Assembly (NCBI RefSeq): GCF_003946305.1
Contig: NZ_RHNS01000001.1
Location: 372,001 to 436,000, forward strand
From: Lacticaseibacillus porcinae
Lineage (GTDB): Bacteria; Bacillota; Bacilli; Lactobacillales; Lactobacillaceae
Reading direction: 5' to 3'
DNA length: 64,000 nucleotides
The notes beneath the pieces were generated by a model. That model saw only the letters and a program-made list of their open reading frames with translations, did no database searches and was not told where the DNA came from. Shown in pieces: positions 55,550 to 63,910 of this stretch. Made by a program: the position numbers and the translations under genes. Each line of letters opens with the position of its first letter. Position 1 is the first letter of the stretch.

Positions 55550-55879
55550 TAACGCCGCCTTGAATTTCCTAAATTAGAATCATTAAAAAAGTTTACCGCC
55601 TGCAGGAGTAAGGCTGCAGGCGGTTTCAATTTGTCGGGAAAAGTCAAGGACTGATTTAGAATGATTACAATATATGGTAGAACCGTAGTCAAATCTAAGC
55701 AGGAATTTCACAATTCGTTTAGTAGGAAAAGCGATCGAACCATTCAAAGCAGATGCCTCTCTTAAAGGAGAATTTACCACCATTACCGATTCGGACTTGA
55801 ACTGTCACTGGAGCGTGGTGATGTTTTACCCCGCAGACTTTTCATTCGTGTGCCCAACAGAATTGGAAGACTTGCAAGA
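55550..55879 (+). pseudogene. Truncated duplicate of the amidohydrolase end, ahpC promoter and ahpC 5' part
   Basis: This stretch repeats 57970-58300 at high identity: the LNFLN-stop end of the amidohydrolase, its terminator, the ahpC promoter region and the first ~57 ahpC codons. The ahpC start is ATT in place of ATG (55715-55717) and the ribosome binding site is GCAGGA in place of GGAGGA. The peroxidatic cysteine codon in [10 protein letters not shown] is kept. It breaks off after CTTGCAAGA where the TnpB element begins. The 55404-55549 stretch before it shows no gene. Confidence 0.88.
55596..55623 (+). terminator. Duplicate amidohydrolase terminator
   Basis: CCGCCTGCAG / CTGCAGGCGG stem with loop GAGTAAGG. 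The intact copy at 58012 has the loop in the opposite orientation. Confidence 0.75.
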
Positions 55880-56170
55880 TGAACTACTCGGGAATAAATT
55901 CCCGAGTTTCCAAGATCTCTCTTGAAAACATCGTAAACTGCGAGTCATAAGAAGTATTCATGATCTCTACAAGGCCATTAGGGTGGCCCGAACTCTCACC
56001 ACAACGACCGTGTTTTGCCACAAATGTTTCCATTTGAAGGTCAACGGTATACGCTTGTAATCAGGTCTTTGTTTACTTTGCGACCAACTGATCCCTAATT
56101 TCTTTACTGGTCGGAGGAAGTTGTTCTGTTCTCCCTGTTTAATTAAATCGATGACGACTCTGACTAAATA
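55880..56170 (-). ncRNA. Putative omega RNA of the TnpB element
   Basis: The region between the tnpB stop and the element right end, transcribed with tnpB. It has the hairpin GGGCCACCCTAATGGCC near 55978 and the terminal ACTCGGGAAT hairpin. In characterised TnpB systems this stretch is the scaffold and the first ~16-20 bases beyond the element act as guide, here antisense to the ahpC duplicate. Placement is by analogy; no expression evidence. Confidence 0.5.
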
Positions 56171-57522
56171 ATTGAACTGACCATGGCGGCGGTGACTTTA
56201 GGAAAGATTTTTACCTTGATGTGACGACTTGGATGTAAGCCCCATGCTAAGATGTTTTGCGCGGCGTTATGATCGCGATCGATCACTTTACCTGTAACTG
56301 GACTGATCCATTCACGTTGAGATAATGGATGCTTGTCGATGACCTCAGTGCCATATTCCACTTGGCTAGTTTTGTAGGCATCGACTTCAACGACAGTCAC
56401 ACCTTGTTTGAACGCGCGATTCTCAATGACTTGCTTAGCTTCGTATGGCTTTAACAAAGCAAGCTTACGATTCTTAGCTTTACCTGTGGACTTGCGCATG
56501 TCGTTGGCAGCGAGCCTCTCCATCACTAAGAGTTTAATTGGAGCAACAAGCTTAATGGCCAACTGACGATAGGCTTCATTTAATAGTTGGGCACGTTTGG
56601 CAGAAAGGCGTTGAATCTTCTTGGTGATATTGTTGGCACTTCCATGCATAAGGCTGCGCTTACTTTTAAATTTGTTGATTAGGTGTTCATAGCAATCAGC
56701 TTTAGTAATCACCTGTAGCGGTAATGGATATTGTTTGTTGTTGGAATCATGATAAGCAACGTTGTTAGTCATGTTCCAATCGATACCGATCGCTGGTTCT
56801 GCTTTCACGTTAGCTTCGGCCTTTGGTTGAACATGCACAATTTGAAGTTGATAAGTGTTGTCGCCTTTACGTTTGAGTTTGATGATCTTGACATCTGAGA
56901 AGTCATATTCCTTTGAGCTCTTGTGTAAATGCAGGATGCCAAAGTTAGGGACTTTGATCACATGCGCTGAAAGCACTTGAATCGGCGTATTCTTTTGAAT
57001 CTCAACCGCTCGAGTTTTTGATTTCAAATTAAAACGCAGATGCCCGCGCTTGTACCAACTGTTATGATGCGGGTTCTTGTGTTTGCCGCGTTTGTCTTTG
57101 ATGATGTTTTGTTTGTATTGAAACTTGACTCTGTCTGACCATTTAAAGCCCGCGCGTAACTGTTTCTGATATTCTGTAAAGCTGACGATCAGAGTCTGAA
57201 GAAATAATTGGGCATTGTGCGAGGACAGGAACAAGACTTTGTGACTCCAGCGATTAAGCTGGTACTTCTCATTGAGAAACAGCTTGATGATGTGATTGAT
57301 GAGCTTGTGTCGGTTGATACCAGTCGGAATATTTCTGTCAATATGCTTCCGGCCATAAGTTTTGTACATATAATTCAACGAATAATTAAATAACTGATCT
57401 TGAACCAATAAGGCGCACTCATGTTGGAGGATTTGATTGCTTGATAATGTGACTTTAAACTTTTCGGTGAACGCAAACGTCTTGGAACGGCTGCGTTTTT
57501 CCTGTACCCAGGGCTCAGCCAT
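56164..57522 (-). CDS. tnpB: TnpB RNA-guided nuclease-family protein
   Basis: 452 residues. N-terminal wedge/REC part (FTEKFKVTLSSNQ), then a split RuvC: first aspartate in AIGIDWNMTNNVAY, glutamate in LLVMERLAANDMRK, and last aspartate in DRDHNAAQNILAWG. The zinc ribbon that normally reads TSQxCxxCG...CxxCG is TSQVEYGTEV...WISPVTGKVI, so all four cysteines are absent although REW and DRDxNAA are kept. AAGGAG lies before the ATG. Clearly TnpB (IS605 OrfB); whether it is still active is open. Confidence 0.9.
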   Translation of the reverse strand: MAEPWVQEKRSRSKTFAFTEKFKVTLSSNQILQHECALLVQDQLFNYSLNYMYKTYGRKHIDRNIPTGINRHKLINHIIKLFLNEKYQLNRWSHKVLFLSSHNAQLFLQTLIVSFTEYQKQLRAGFKWSDRVKFQYKQNIIKDKRGKHKNPHHNSWYKRGHLRFNLKSKTRAVEIQKNTPIQVLSAHVIKVPNFGILHLHKSSKEYDFSDVKIIKLKRKGDNTYQLQIVHVQPKAEANVKAEPAIGIDWNMTNNVAYHDSNNKQYPLPLQVITKADCYEHLINKFKSKRSLMHGSANNITKKIQRLSAKRAQLLNEAYRQLAIKLVAPIKLLVMERLAANDMRKSTGKAKNRKLALLKPYEAKQVIENRAFKQGVTVVEVDAYKTSQVEYGTEVIDKHPLSQREWISPVTGKVIDRDHNAAQNILAWGLHPSRHIKVKIFPKVTAAMVSSII

Positions 57523-57661
57523 AATGAAATCTCCTTGAATTTGATGACTTCATTATAGCAAACAAGCGTTCGAATTTAAAATTAAAAAAACAAAAACAGC
57601 CTGTCTAAGCGCTAATTCTTCCCAGGAATGAATTCCTGGGTTTGCTTAGCTGATAGGCTAG

Positions 57662-57991
57662 ATCAAACAAACCGTCACCCTTAAAGGCGATGTCCGGGTG
57701 ATGAAAGAAAGCACCCGTAAGGTCATCCGCGAACAAATTCAAACGCTGGTTCACGGTGTCGAAGTGATGTTTGGCGTCGTGGCCAAAGTCTTTGATTGCG
57801 GGCCTCAAGACCCTTCAGAAGATTTCGCTTATTTCGCACAAGCGTTACCTGCTGCGTTCTTATACATCGGCTGCGCCAAAGATGATGGGTTGGAACATCC
57901 CCATCACAGCCCAGACTTTTTCATGGACGAGCGCGCCTTATTGATCGCCGCTCAAGCTGTCGGCACAGCAGCATTGAATTTCCTAAATTAG
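57662..57991 (+). pseudogene. C-terminal fragment of an M20-family amidohydrolase
   Basis: The frame enters directly from the TnpB element: IKQTVTLKGDVRVMKESTRK, then FDCGPQDPSEDFAYFAQALP and HPHHSPDFFMDERALLIAAQ. These are the dimerisation end and C-terminal metal/substrate region of N-acyl-amino-acid amidohydrolases (hippurate hydrolase type). The N-terminal two-thirds is missing, so the fragment is not functional. It lies immediately upstream of ahpC, the same order as in the truncated duplicate at 55550. Confidence 0.88.
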
Positions 57992-58011
57992 AATCATTCG
58001 AAAAAAGTTTA

Positions 58012-58045
58012 CCGCCTGCAGCCCTACTCCTGCAGGCGGTTTCAA
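58012..58045 (+). terminator. Terminator after the amidohydrolase fragment
   Basis: CCGCCTGCAG / CTGCAGGCGG stem, loop CCCTACTC, followed by a T-rich stretch. Confidence 0.8.
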
Positions 58046-58128
58046 TTTGTCGGGAAAAGTCAAGGGTTGATTTAGAATGATTACAATGTATGCTAGAACC
58101 GTAGTCAAATCTAAGGAGGAATTTCACA

Positions 58129-58692
58129 ATGAGTTTAGTAGGAAAAGCGATCGAACCATTCAAAGCAGATGCCTATCTTAAAGGAGAATTTACCACCATC
58201 ACTGACAACGACTTGAAAGGTCACTGGAGTGTCGTGATGTTTTACCCCGCAGACTTTTCATTCGTGTGCCCGACCGAACTTGAAGACTTGCAAGAACAAT
58301 ACGCCACTTTGCAAAGCTTAGGCGTGGAAGTTTATTCCGTGTCTGAAGATACTCATTTTGTCCACAAAGCTTGGCATGACGAGTCAGAAGCTGTTGGGAA
58401 GTTGCAATATGCAATGATCGGCGACCCTAGCCATCAACTTGCCCGGATGTTTGACGTGTTAGACGAAGATGCCGGTCTTGCCCAACGCGGGACCTTCATT
58501 CTCGATGGCAACGGCGTGGTGCAATCTATGGAGATCAACGCTGACGGCATCGGCCGCAACGCTTCAGAATACATCGACCGCATCAAAGCTGGGCAATATG
58601 TTGAAGCCCACCCTGGTGAAGTCTGCCCTGCCAAGTGGAAGCAAGGCGAAAAAACGTTGACCCCAGGCCTTGACCTCGTAGGTAAACTCTAA
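58129..58692 (+). CDS. ahpC: Alkyl hydroperoxide reductase subunit C (peroxiredoxin)
   Basis: 187 residues, typical 2-Cys peroxiredoxin. Peroxidatic cysteine in [13 protein letters not shown] (~47) and resolving cysteine in [11 protein letters not shown] (~166). Reduces H2O2 and organic peroxides with electrons from AhpF. AAGGAGGAATTTCACA precedes the ATG. Its stop overlaps the ahpF start (TAATG). Confidence 0.97.
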   Translation: MSLVGKAIEPFKADAYLKGEFTTITDNDLKGHWSVVMFYPADFSFVCPTELEDLQEQYATLQSLGVEVYSVSEDTHFVHKAWHDESEAVGKLQYAMIGDPSHQLARMFDVLDEDAGLAQRGTFILDGNGVVQSMEINADGIGRNASEYIDRIKAGQYVEAHPGEVCPAKWKQGEKTLTPGLDLVGKL

Positions 58693-60230
58693 TGCTGACA
58701 GATGAACTCAAACAACAATTAAAAGCCTATTTGCAATATCTCGTCGACCCTGTCGTCTTTCGTTTAGACGCAGGTGCCGATGACAATGGTCAAAAAGTGC
58801 GCGAGTTCGTGTCGACTGTCGCTGACCTTGATCCCAGGCTTTCTGTGGAAAACGCCACGTTAAAGCGGCAACCGAGTTTTGCCATCGACCGCGCCGGCCA
58901 CAACCCTTCTGGCATCGAATTTGCCGGGGTGCCGCTGGGACATGAATTTGAATCTTTCGTGTTGGCGTTGCTACAAGTTTCTGGCCACGCCCCCAAGATC
59001 ACCGCTGACCAACAACAAGCCATCGATGCCATCGACCAGCCGCTACATTTTGAAACATATGCTAGCCTCAGTTGTCACAACTGTCCAGACGTCGTGCAGG
59101 CGCTTGATATTATCAGTGTCCTCAACCCCAACGTCACCCACACCATGATCGAAGGCGGCATGTTTCAAGCGGAAACTGAAGCCCATGATATCATGGCCGT
59201 GCCAACCGTTTACCTCAACGGCGAAGAATGGCACAACGGTCGCGCTGACCTGAACGCTTTGCTGGCAAAAATCGCCGGACACCACGGCCCAGTCGCTGTC
59301 ACCGCCGCCCAAAAGGATCGCATATATGATGTGTTGATCATCGGTGGTGGCCCTGCTGCTGGTGCTTCTGCGATTTACGCCGCCCGCAAAGGTTTAGCTG
59401 TCGCTGTGGTCGCCGATCATTTCGGTGGCCAACCGCTTGAAACTGTCGGCATTGAAAATGTTCCCGGGACTGATTACATTGTCGGTGAGAACTTGATGCA
59501 AAACATTCAAGCGCAACTCACCAAATACCATGTCACCGTGTTATCTGGTCAAACCGTCAACGGCTTGACTGCAGGATCGCCGGTGCGTGTCGACTTGCTT
59601 GGTGGGGCGCAACTCCGGGCTAAAACTGTCATCGTTGCCACTGGTGCCCACTGGCGGAATCTCAATGTCCCTGGCGAAGTCGAATTCAAAAACAAAGGCG
59701 TTGCCTATTGCCCGCATTGCGATGGCCCGTTGTACAAAGACAAAGCTGTTGCCGTGGTCGGTGGCGGGAACTCTGGGATCGAAGCGGCGATCGACTTAGC
59801 CGGGATCGCGAAGCATGTCACCGTCTTGGAATTTGCCTCTGAGATCTCTGCTGACGCAGTGTTATTAAGTAAGGCGCGCAGCCTGAACAATGTCGACTTG
59901 ATCGCCAACGCGCAAACCACTGCAGTTGTCGGCGACGGTCGGGTGTCAGGCTTAGAGTATACTGACCGCGCAACGGGTGCTGCTGAGTCGCTTGCCGTCG
60001 ATGGCGTGTTCGTCCAAATCGGCTTAGTGCCGAATACTGAATGGCTTGGCGATACCCTTGCATTGACTGATCATGGTGAAATTCAAGTTGATAAATTTGG
60101 TGCCACCAGCATGAAAAATGTTTTCGCTGCTGGCGACTGCACCGATTCTGCGTATAAACAGATCGTCATTGCCATGGGCAGTGGCGCCACCGCTGCGCTG
60201 AGTGCCTTTGATGCGCTAGTGCGGGGATAA
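58692..60230 (+). CDS. ahpF: Alkyl hydroperoxide reductase subunit F
   Basis: 512 residues. The N-terminal double-thioredoxin domain has the CxxC in SLSCHNCPDVV (~129-132); the C-terminal thioredoxin-reductase-like part has FAD motif DVLIIGGGPAAGAS, redox CxxC in YCPHCDGPLYK, the NADH motif VVGGGNSGIEAA and VFAAGDCTDSAYKQI. Transfers electrons from NADH to AhpC. Co-translated with ahpC and ended by a strong terminator. Confidence 0.97.
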   Translation: MLTDELKQQLKAYLQYLVDPVVFRLDAGADDNGQKVREFVSTVADLDPRLSVENATLKRQPSFAIDRAGHNPSGIEFAGVPLGHEFESFVLALLQVSGHAPKITADQQQAIDAIDQPLHFETYASLSCHNCPDVVQALDIISVLNPNVTHTMIEGGMFQAETEAHDIMAVPTVYLNGEEWHNGRADLNALLAKIAGHHGPVAVTAAQKDRIYDVLIIGGGPAAGASAIYAARKGLAVAVVADHFGGQPLETVGIENVPGTDYIVGENLMQNIQAQLTKYHVTVLSGQTVNGLTAGSPVRVDLLGGAQLRAKTVIVATGAHWRNLNVPGEVEFKNKGVAYCPHCDGPLYKDKAVAVVGGGNSGIEAAIDLAGIAKHVTVLEFASEISADAVLLSKARSLNNVDLIANAQTTAVVGDGRVSGLEYTDRATGAAESLAVDGVFVQIGLVPNTEWLGDTLALTDHGEIQVDKFGATSMKNVFAAGDCTDSAYKQIVIAMGSGATAALSAFDALVRG

Positions 60231-60235
60231 AATTA

Positions 60236-60287
60236 AAAAGCATTCGCCTCTTGTAGCTGCTCCTACAAGTGGGCGAATGCTTTTTTA
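60236..60287. terminator. Bidirectional terminator
   Basis: AAAAGCATTCGCC..TTGTAG / CTACAA..GGGCGAATGCTTTTTT, between ahpF and the convergent small membrane gene. Confidence 0.9.
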
Positions 60288-60581
60288 CTTGGTGCCAGGT
60301 TTTGCAACTTGATTCGGGTACGTCGTCTTAAACGCCTTCCATACTGCAGCATTGATGGTGAGGTCACGCTTTTCGGTCAAATCGCGAACTGGCACAGTTT
60401 TCATACTTGCAGTATAAATCCCCCAAAACGCGATGATGGCTAACACCCCAATCCCCCACCAGCGATTCAACCAAATGGCGGCGGCGATGAAAAGGACTGT
60501 CGCCACCGACGTCCAAATGAATAATTGTTGCGTCAACTTAGTGGCTTGCTGGGCATAACGATGCGTCGGCTCTAAATGCAT
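60285..60581 (-). CDS. Small membrane protein, 98 residues
   Basis: From the ATG at 60581 (GGAGGGG upstream): MHLEPTHRYAQQATKLTQQL, two membrane helices (LFIWTSVATVLFIAAAIWLN and GIGVLAIIAFWGIYTASM) and a basic soluble tail. No family recognised. It begins 17 bases after the stop of the MFS gene and is probably co-transcribed with it. Confidence 0.72.
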   Translation of the reverse strand: MHLEPTHRYAQQATKLTQQLFIWTSVATVLFIAAAIWLNRWWGIGVLAIIAFWGIYTASMKTVPVRDLTEKRDLTINAAVWKAFKTTYPNQVAKPGTK

Positions 60582-60598
60582 GACATCCCCTCCAAAAA

Positions 60599-61945
60599 TC
60601 ATTTGCCTGATTGTACCACATGATGCGCCGCGCGTTCATGCAAAATTTTCGGTGAGGTTTCAGGCGCTCGCGCCAAACAATAACTCGCGGCAAACACCAA
60701 GATCACGCCGCAGATCCCCATTGCCGTTTGCACTTGCCAAGCATTGGTGATGATCGGGAGTAAAAAGGTCCCGGCTGCCGCGCCGATGCGACTGAAGGTC
60801 ACTACCATCCCCACGCCAGTGCCGCGGACTGACGAATCAAACAACTCACTGGTGTAAGGATAATCGGCAACAAGGCCGGCGGATAAAATCACCGCAAACA
60901 AGCTGAATAACACTAGGGATACGGTGGCTGGCAAGCTTTTACCAAAGGCTAACAACAACAAGGCAATGCCTGCCAGGCCAAAGTCAGCGACCAGAAATTG
61001 TCGGCGACTGACGTGATTGAACACCACGATCCCGAGCAGCACCCCGATCATCATCGAGCCGTTATATAAATAATTCACCGTAGACGCACTGCCGATGCCC
61101 ATGCCTTTGACTAAAATCGGCAAAAAGATACTGATTCCAAAGAAAGTGAACGATTGAGAAGCATAAAACACGCCGCCGACAGCAGTTTGTCGTAAGTATT
61201 TTTTTGAGAACACAACAGTCCATTTAAACGATTCATTCGGCGTTTGGGCAGCGACTTTTTGTTGCTTGGACAACCCCCACTTGCGCCCAAGGTTCTTGGT
61301 GATCACACGTTGCGCGGCTTTAGGTTTGCCTTGGTTGACCAACCAACTTGGCGACGTTGGCAACTTCACCACTGAACGAAAAATTGCGGTGATCAGTGCA
61401 AAAATCGCAGGAGACGCCATCATCATTTGCCAATTGGTGAACAGCGGGCCGATCACGGAAGCGGCAATGAAGCCGATGGTCCAATAGATCACCAAGCGAC
61501 TTTGAATGCGTCCTGCTTCTTTTGATGGGAGCCACTCGATCAACAATGTGTTCCCGGCAGTATAGTCCACCGCCACCATCAACCCGACCAGCACTCTTAA
61601 GATGAAGGTCATGAGTAAATTGCTGGTGAGCAATTGCAAAAGTGATACCGCGACGAGAATGTACATATTCGCCAGCAATAATCTTCGCCGTCCGATGCGG
61701 TCAGAAAGTTTGCCGACTAGCAAACTCCCGGCAAGACCGATCAAAGTCCCAGCGCCGATCAGCCCGATCCAAAAATCTGAAATCGGCATCACTTTTTGTG
61801 CCGCGGTGATCGCAGTCCCAGAAATTTGGATCGCGTAGCCGCAGACAAATTGTCCTAAAATGATTGCCAAATAAATTTTGAGATGCACCCAAGATAGCGG
61901 TGCGTGCTTATAAAATCGTTTACGTGGTCTAGCTTGTTCTTCCAA
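60599..61945 (-). CDS. MFS transporter, sugar/metabolite symporter type
   Basis: 448 residues, 12 helices, start at a TTG (61945) after GGAGGA. Motif A GKLSDRIGRRRLLLANMYIL and the sugar-porter-like central loop; VDYTAGNTLLIEWLPSKEAG and VADYPYTSELFDSSVRGTGV are typical of the SP/AAHS branch. Substrate unknown. It probably forms an operon with the downstream 98-residue membrane protein. Confidence 0.86.
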   Translation of the reverse strand: MEEQARPRKRFYKHAPLSWVHLKIYLAIILGQFVCGYAIQISGTAITAAQKVMPISDFWIGLIGAGTLIGLAGSLLVGKLSDRIGRRRLLLANMYILVAVSLLQLLTSNLLMTFILRVLVGLMVAVDYTAGNTLLIEWLPSKEAGRIQSRLVIYWTIGFIAASVIGPLFTNWQMMMASPAIFALITAIFRSVVKLPTSPSWLVNQGKPKAAQRVITKNLGRKWGLSKQQKVAAQTPNESFKWTVVFSKKYLRQTAVGGVFYASQSFTFFGISIFLPILVKGMGIGSASTVNYLYNGSMMIGVLLGIVVFNHVSRRQFLVADFGLAGIALLLLAFGKSLPATVSLVLFSLFAVILSAGLVADYPYTSELFDSSVRGTGVGMVVTFSRIGAAAGTFLLPIITNAWQVQTAMGICGVILVFAASYCLARAPETSPKILHERAAHHVVQSGK

Positions 61946-62017
61946 AAAATCCTCCTGTGGTCTGAGCGTTTGAAAATTGGTATAGGTAATAGTTTAACGC
62001 AAATTTGAGTTGCATGC

Positions 62018-62073
62018 AAAAAGGCGACGACACGAGCACCGGTGGTCGGCGTGTCGCGTCATCGTCTTTTAAG
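62018..62073 (-). terminator. Terminator after the LLM oxidoreductase
   Basis: GACGATGACGCGACACG / CGTGTCGTCGCC hairpin with T run on the minus strand, right after the stop at 62079. Confidence 0.75.
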
Positions 62074-62078
62074 GCTGA

Positions 62079-63101
62079 TTATTTCCAACCGAGGCCTGGG
62101 GCGACATCTTCCATAATGACTTTGAGGATGTGCGCGTTATAGTCGACGCCAAGCGTGGAAGGCACAGTGATCAACACCGTGTCAGCTTCTTGAATGGCGG
62201 TATCTTCTTTGAGTTCGTCGATCAATTTGTCAGGCTCGCCGACATACATTTTCCCGAAGATCGTTGGGTTTTGGTGGTAAGCCAAGTAACCCACCGCGTC
62301 TTGCGGTTGCTGATTCTCTGCGAAAAGTTGACGGTCGAGGTCATTGACGATCGGCATGATCGAACGGGTGACCAAGGTCCGTGGCTTGAAGTCATGGCCA
62401 GCTTTCTTCCAAGCTTCTTTAAAGACTTGCAGCTGTTTAGCTTGTTGAACATGGAATGGTTCGTTGGTTTCGTAGTTCACCAAGGTCGAAGACATGAGAT
62501 TCATGCCATGCTCTGCCGCCCAAATTGCCGTAGCTTGCGAGCCAGCACCCCACCAGACACGCTGTTGCATCGTTGGAGAGAATGGTTCAAGGCGACGAAG
62601 GCCTGGGCCTTGTGGGAACATTGGTTGTGGATTTGGTTCTGCAAAACGCTCGCCTTTAAGTAGATCCAAGAACTTCAACCCGCGTGCGCGGGCGATATTT
62701 TTCATTTCCTCTTCGGAATAGTCATAGCCCCAGTACTTCCAACCGTCCAAGACTTGTTCCGGTGAGCCACGACCCACGCCCATTTGAATCCGCGACTGCG
62801 CTAAAATATCCGTGCTCATGACATTTTCTGCCATCATGAACGGGTTCTCGTAGCGCATATCAACTAACCCGGTCCCAATTTCGATCTTGCTAGTTTTGGC
62901 TGCGATCGCCGCCATCAGTGGATATGGCGTGCCGATTTGATCTGCGAAATGGTGCACCCGTACCCACGCGCCGTCAACGCCAAGCTTTTCCGCTTCGACT
63001 GCAAGCTGAACGGTTTCTTCGTAGCTTTGTTTTGCAGTCTTCACCACAGAATGTTCTGGTTGCCAGAAACCGAAACTCAAGAATCCAATCTTCTTAGTCA
63101 T
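62079..63101 (-). CDS. LLM-class flavin-dependent oxidoreductase
   Basis: 340 residues, luciferase-like TIM barrel: IGFLSFGFWQPEHSVVKTAK, ETVQLAVEAEKLGVDGAWVR, IEIGTGLVDMRYENPFMMAE, IQMGVGRGSPEQVLDGWKYW. Uses reduced flavin to oxidise or reduce small molecules; substrate unknown. It has a strong promoter overlapped by a palindromic operator (63120-63143), so expression is probably inducible. Confidence 0.9.
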   Translation of the reverse strand: MTKKIGFLSFGFWQPEHSVVKTAKQSYEETVQLAVEAEKLGVDGAWVRVHHFADQIGTPYPLMAAIAAKTSKIEIGTGLVDMRYENPFMMAENVMSTDILAQSRIQMGVGRGSPEQVLDGWKYWGYDYSEEEMKNIARARGLKFLDLLKGERFAEPNPQPMFPQGPGLRRLEPFSPTMQQRVWWGAGSQATAIWAAEHGMNLMSSTLVNYETNEPFHVQQAKQLQVFKEAWKKAGHDFKPRTLVTRSIMPIVNDLDRQLFAENQQPQDAVGYLAYHQNPTIFGKMYVGEPDKLIDELKEDTAIQEADTVLITVPSTLGVDYNAHILKVIMEDVAPGLGWK

Positions 63102-63119
63102 TTGTCTCCCTCACTTTCC

Positions 63120-63162
63120 GTAAGTATGCTTACATTATGTAAGTGACTCTGGAATTTGTCAA
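63120..63162 (-). promoter_or_regulatory. Promoter and palindromic operator of the LLM oxidoreductase
   Basis: On the minus strand TTGACA (63162-63157), 17 bases, CATAAT (63139-63134). The palindrome CTTACATAATGTAAG (63143-63129) covers the -10, and a third half-site CTTAC follows (63124-63120), giving also GTAAG-CATA-CTTAC. This is the pattern of a dimeric HxlR/TetR/MarR-type repressor; no such gene is adjacent in the window. Confidence 0.72.
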
Positions 63163-63202
63163 GCCGGTTTTTACCGGTTAGAGACAAAAAAGTGAAAGTG
63201 CT

Positions 63203-63763
63203 TCAAAAACCATCTTTGATTTCTTGGACGCCTGCTTGTTTCAAGAATTTCAGGCGATTGGCGACTGGTTGGAACTTTGCATCAGCATCGGTGCGTTCAA
63301 ACTTTCCGTAACTGGGATCAGTGACTTTCATCTCAAAGGCCTGTTTCGGTGTGAAGGTGTAGGTGGTCACCTCAGAATTTTTCTCAGGTTTGTTGTAGGT
63401 GTAACCTTCTGGCGTTTTGTGGGCGTTGAGCGCTTGACGCGACTTGAACGATTCCGCGAGTAGCTCACCAGTTGAAGTCAGCTTTAAATGTTTACCTTTT
63501 TTCTCAACCGTGAAAGCTTCGTAGCGATAAAAATTCGCCCCCATCAAACTTGTTCGCAACTCTGTGACCGCATGTTGTTGCTTAGCGTCCACCCACAAAC
63601 GCATTTGGGCGTCTGTTGAATTACGTAGGACTGGCTGGCCCTTGGCGTGAAATTCAGTGGCGGTGTACTCTGTGGCGTGGGTGCTGGGTTTCGCCTGATT
63701 GGCGCAGGCTGTTGTGAGTAATGATGCGGCAATAATGACAGTACCGGTGATGACTTTAGACAT
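63203..63763 (-). CDS. Hypothetical lipoprotein, 186 residues
   Basis: Signal peptide with lipobox (MSKVITGTVIIAASLLTTAC). The mature part is beta-rich and lysine-rich (MRLWVDAKQQHAVTELRTSL, GYTYNKPEKNSEVTTYTFTP). GGAGGGAACCC precedes the ATG. No family recognised. A short inverted repeat AACCGG..CCGG (63159-63180) lies downstream. Likely a surface-exposed lipoprotein. Confidence 0.8.
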   Translation of the reverse strand: MSKVITGTVIIAASLLTTACANQAKPSTHATEYTATEFHAKGQPVLRNSTDAQMRLWVDAKQQHAVTELRTSLMGANFYRYEAFTVEKKGKHLKLTSTGELLAESFKSRQALNAHKTPEGYTYNKPEKNSEVTTYTFTPKQAFEMKVTDPSYGKFERTDADAKFQPVANRLKFLKQAGVQEIKDGF

Positions 63764-63910
63764 GGGTTCCCTCCTGTGAGCTCGTATCTCAATTTATATT
63801 CTCAAGGAAGGATATGGCAGTCAAGACTAGTAATTGACGAGATAATGTGCATCAGTTACAGTGAAATTATTATCTGGCAGTCTGGGTGAACACAGGAGGT
63901 CGTTACGAAC

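Larger units (their letters stand above)
55880..57661 (-). mobile_element. IS200/IS605-type element carrying tnpB only
   Basis: About 1.8 kb. The left end (right side of the window) carries a long imperfect hairpin (57599-57658) with inner CCAGGAAT/ATTCCTGG. Just outside it the minus strand reads TTTGAT, a TTGAT-like target motif. The right end carries the hairpin ACTCGGGAAT/ATTCCCGAGT (55886-55907). There is no Y1 transposase tnpA, so it is non-autonomous or immobile. It sits exactly at the junction of a partial tandem duplication. Confidence 0.82.
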
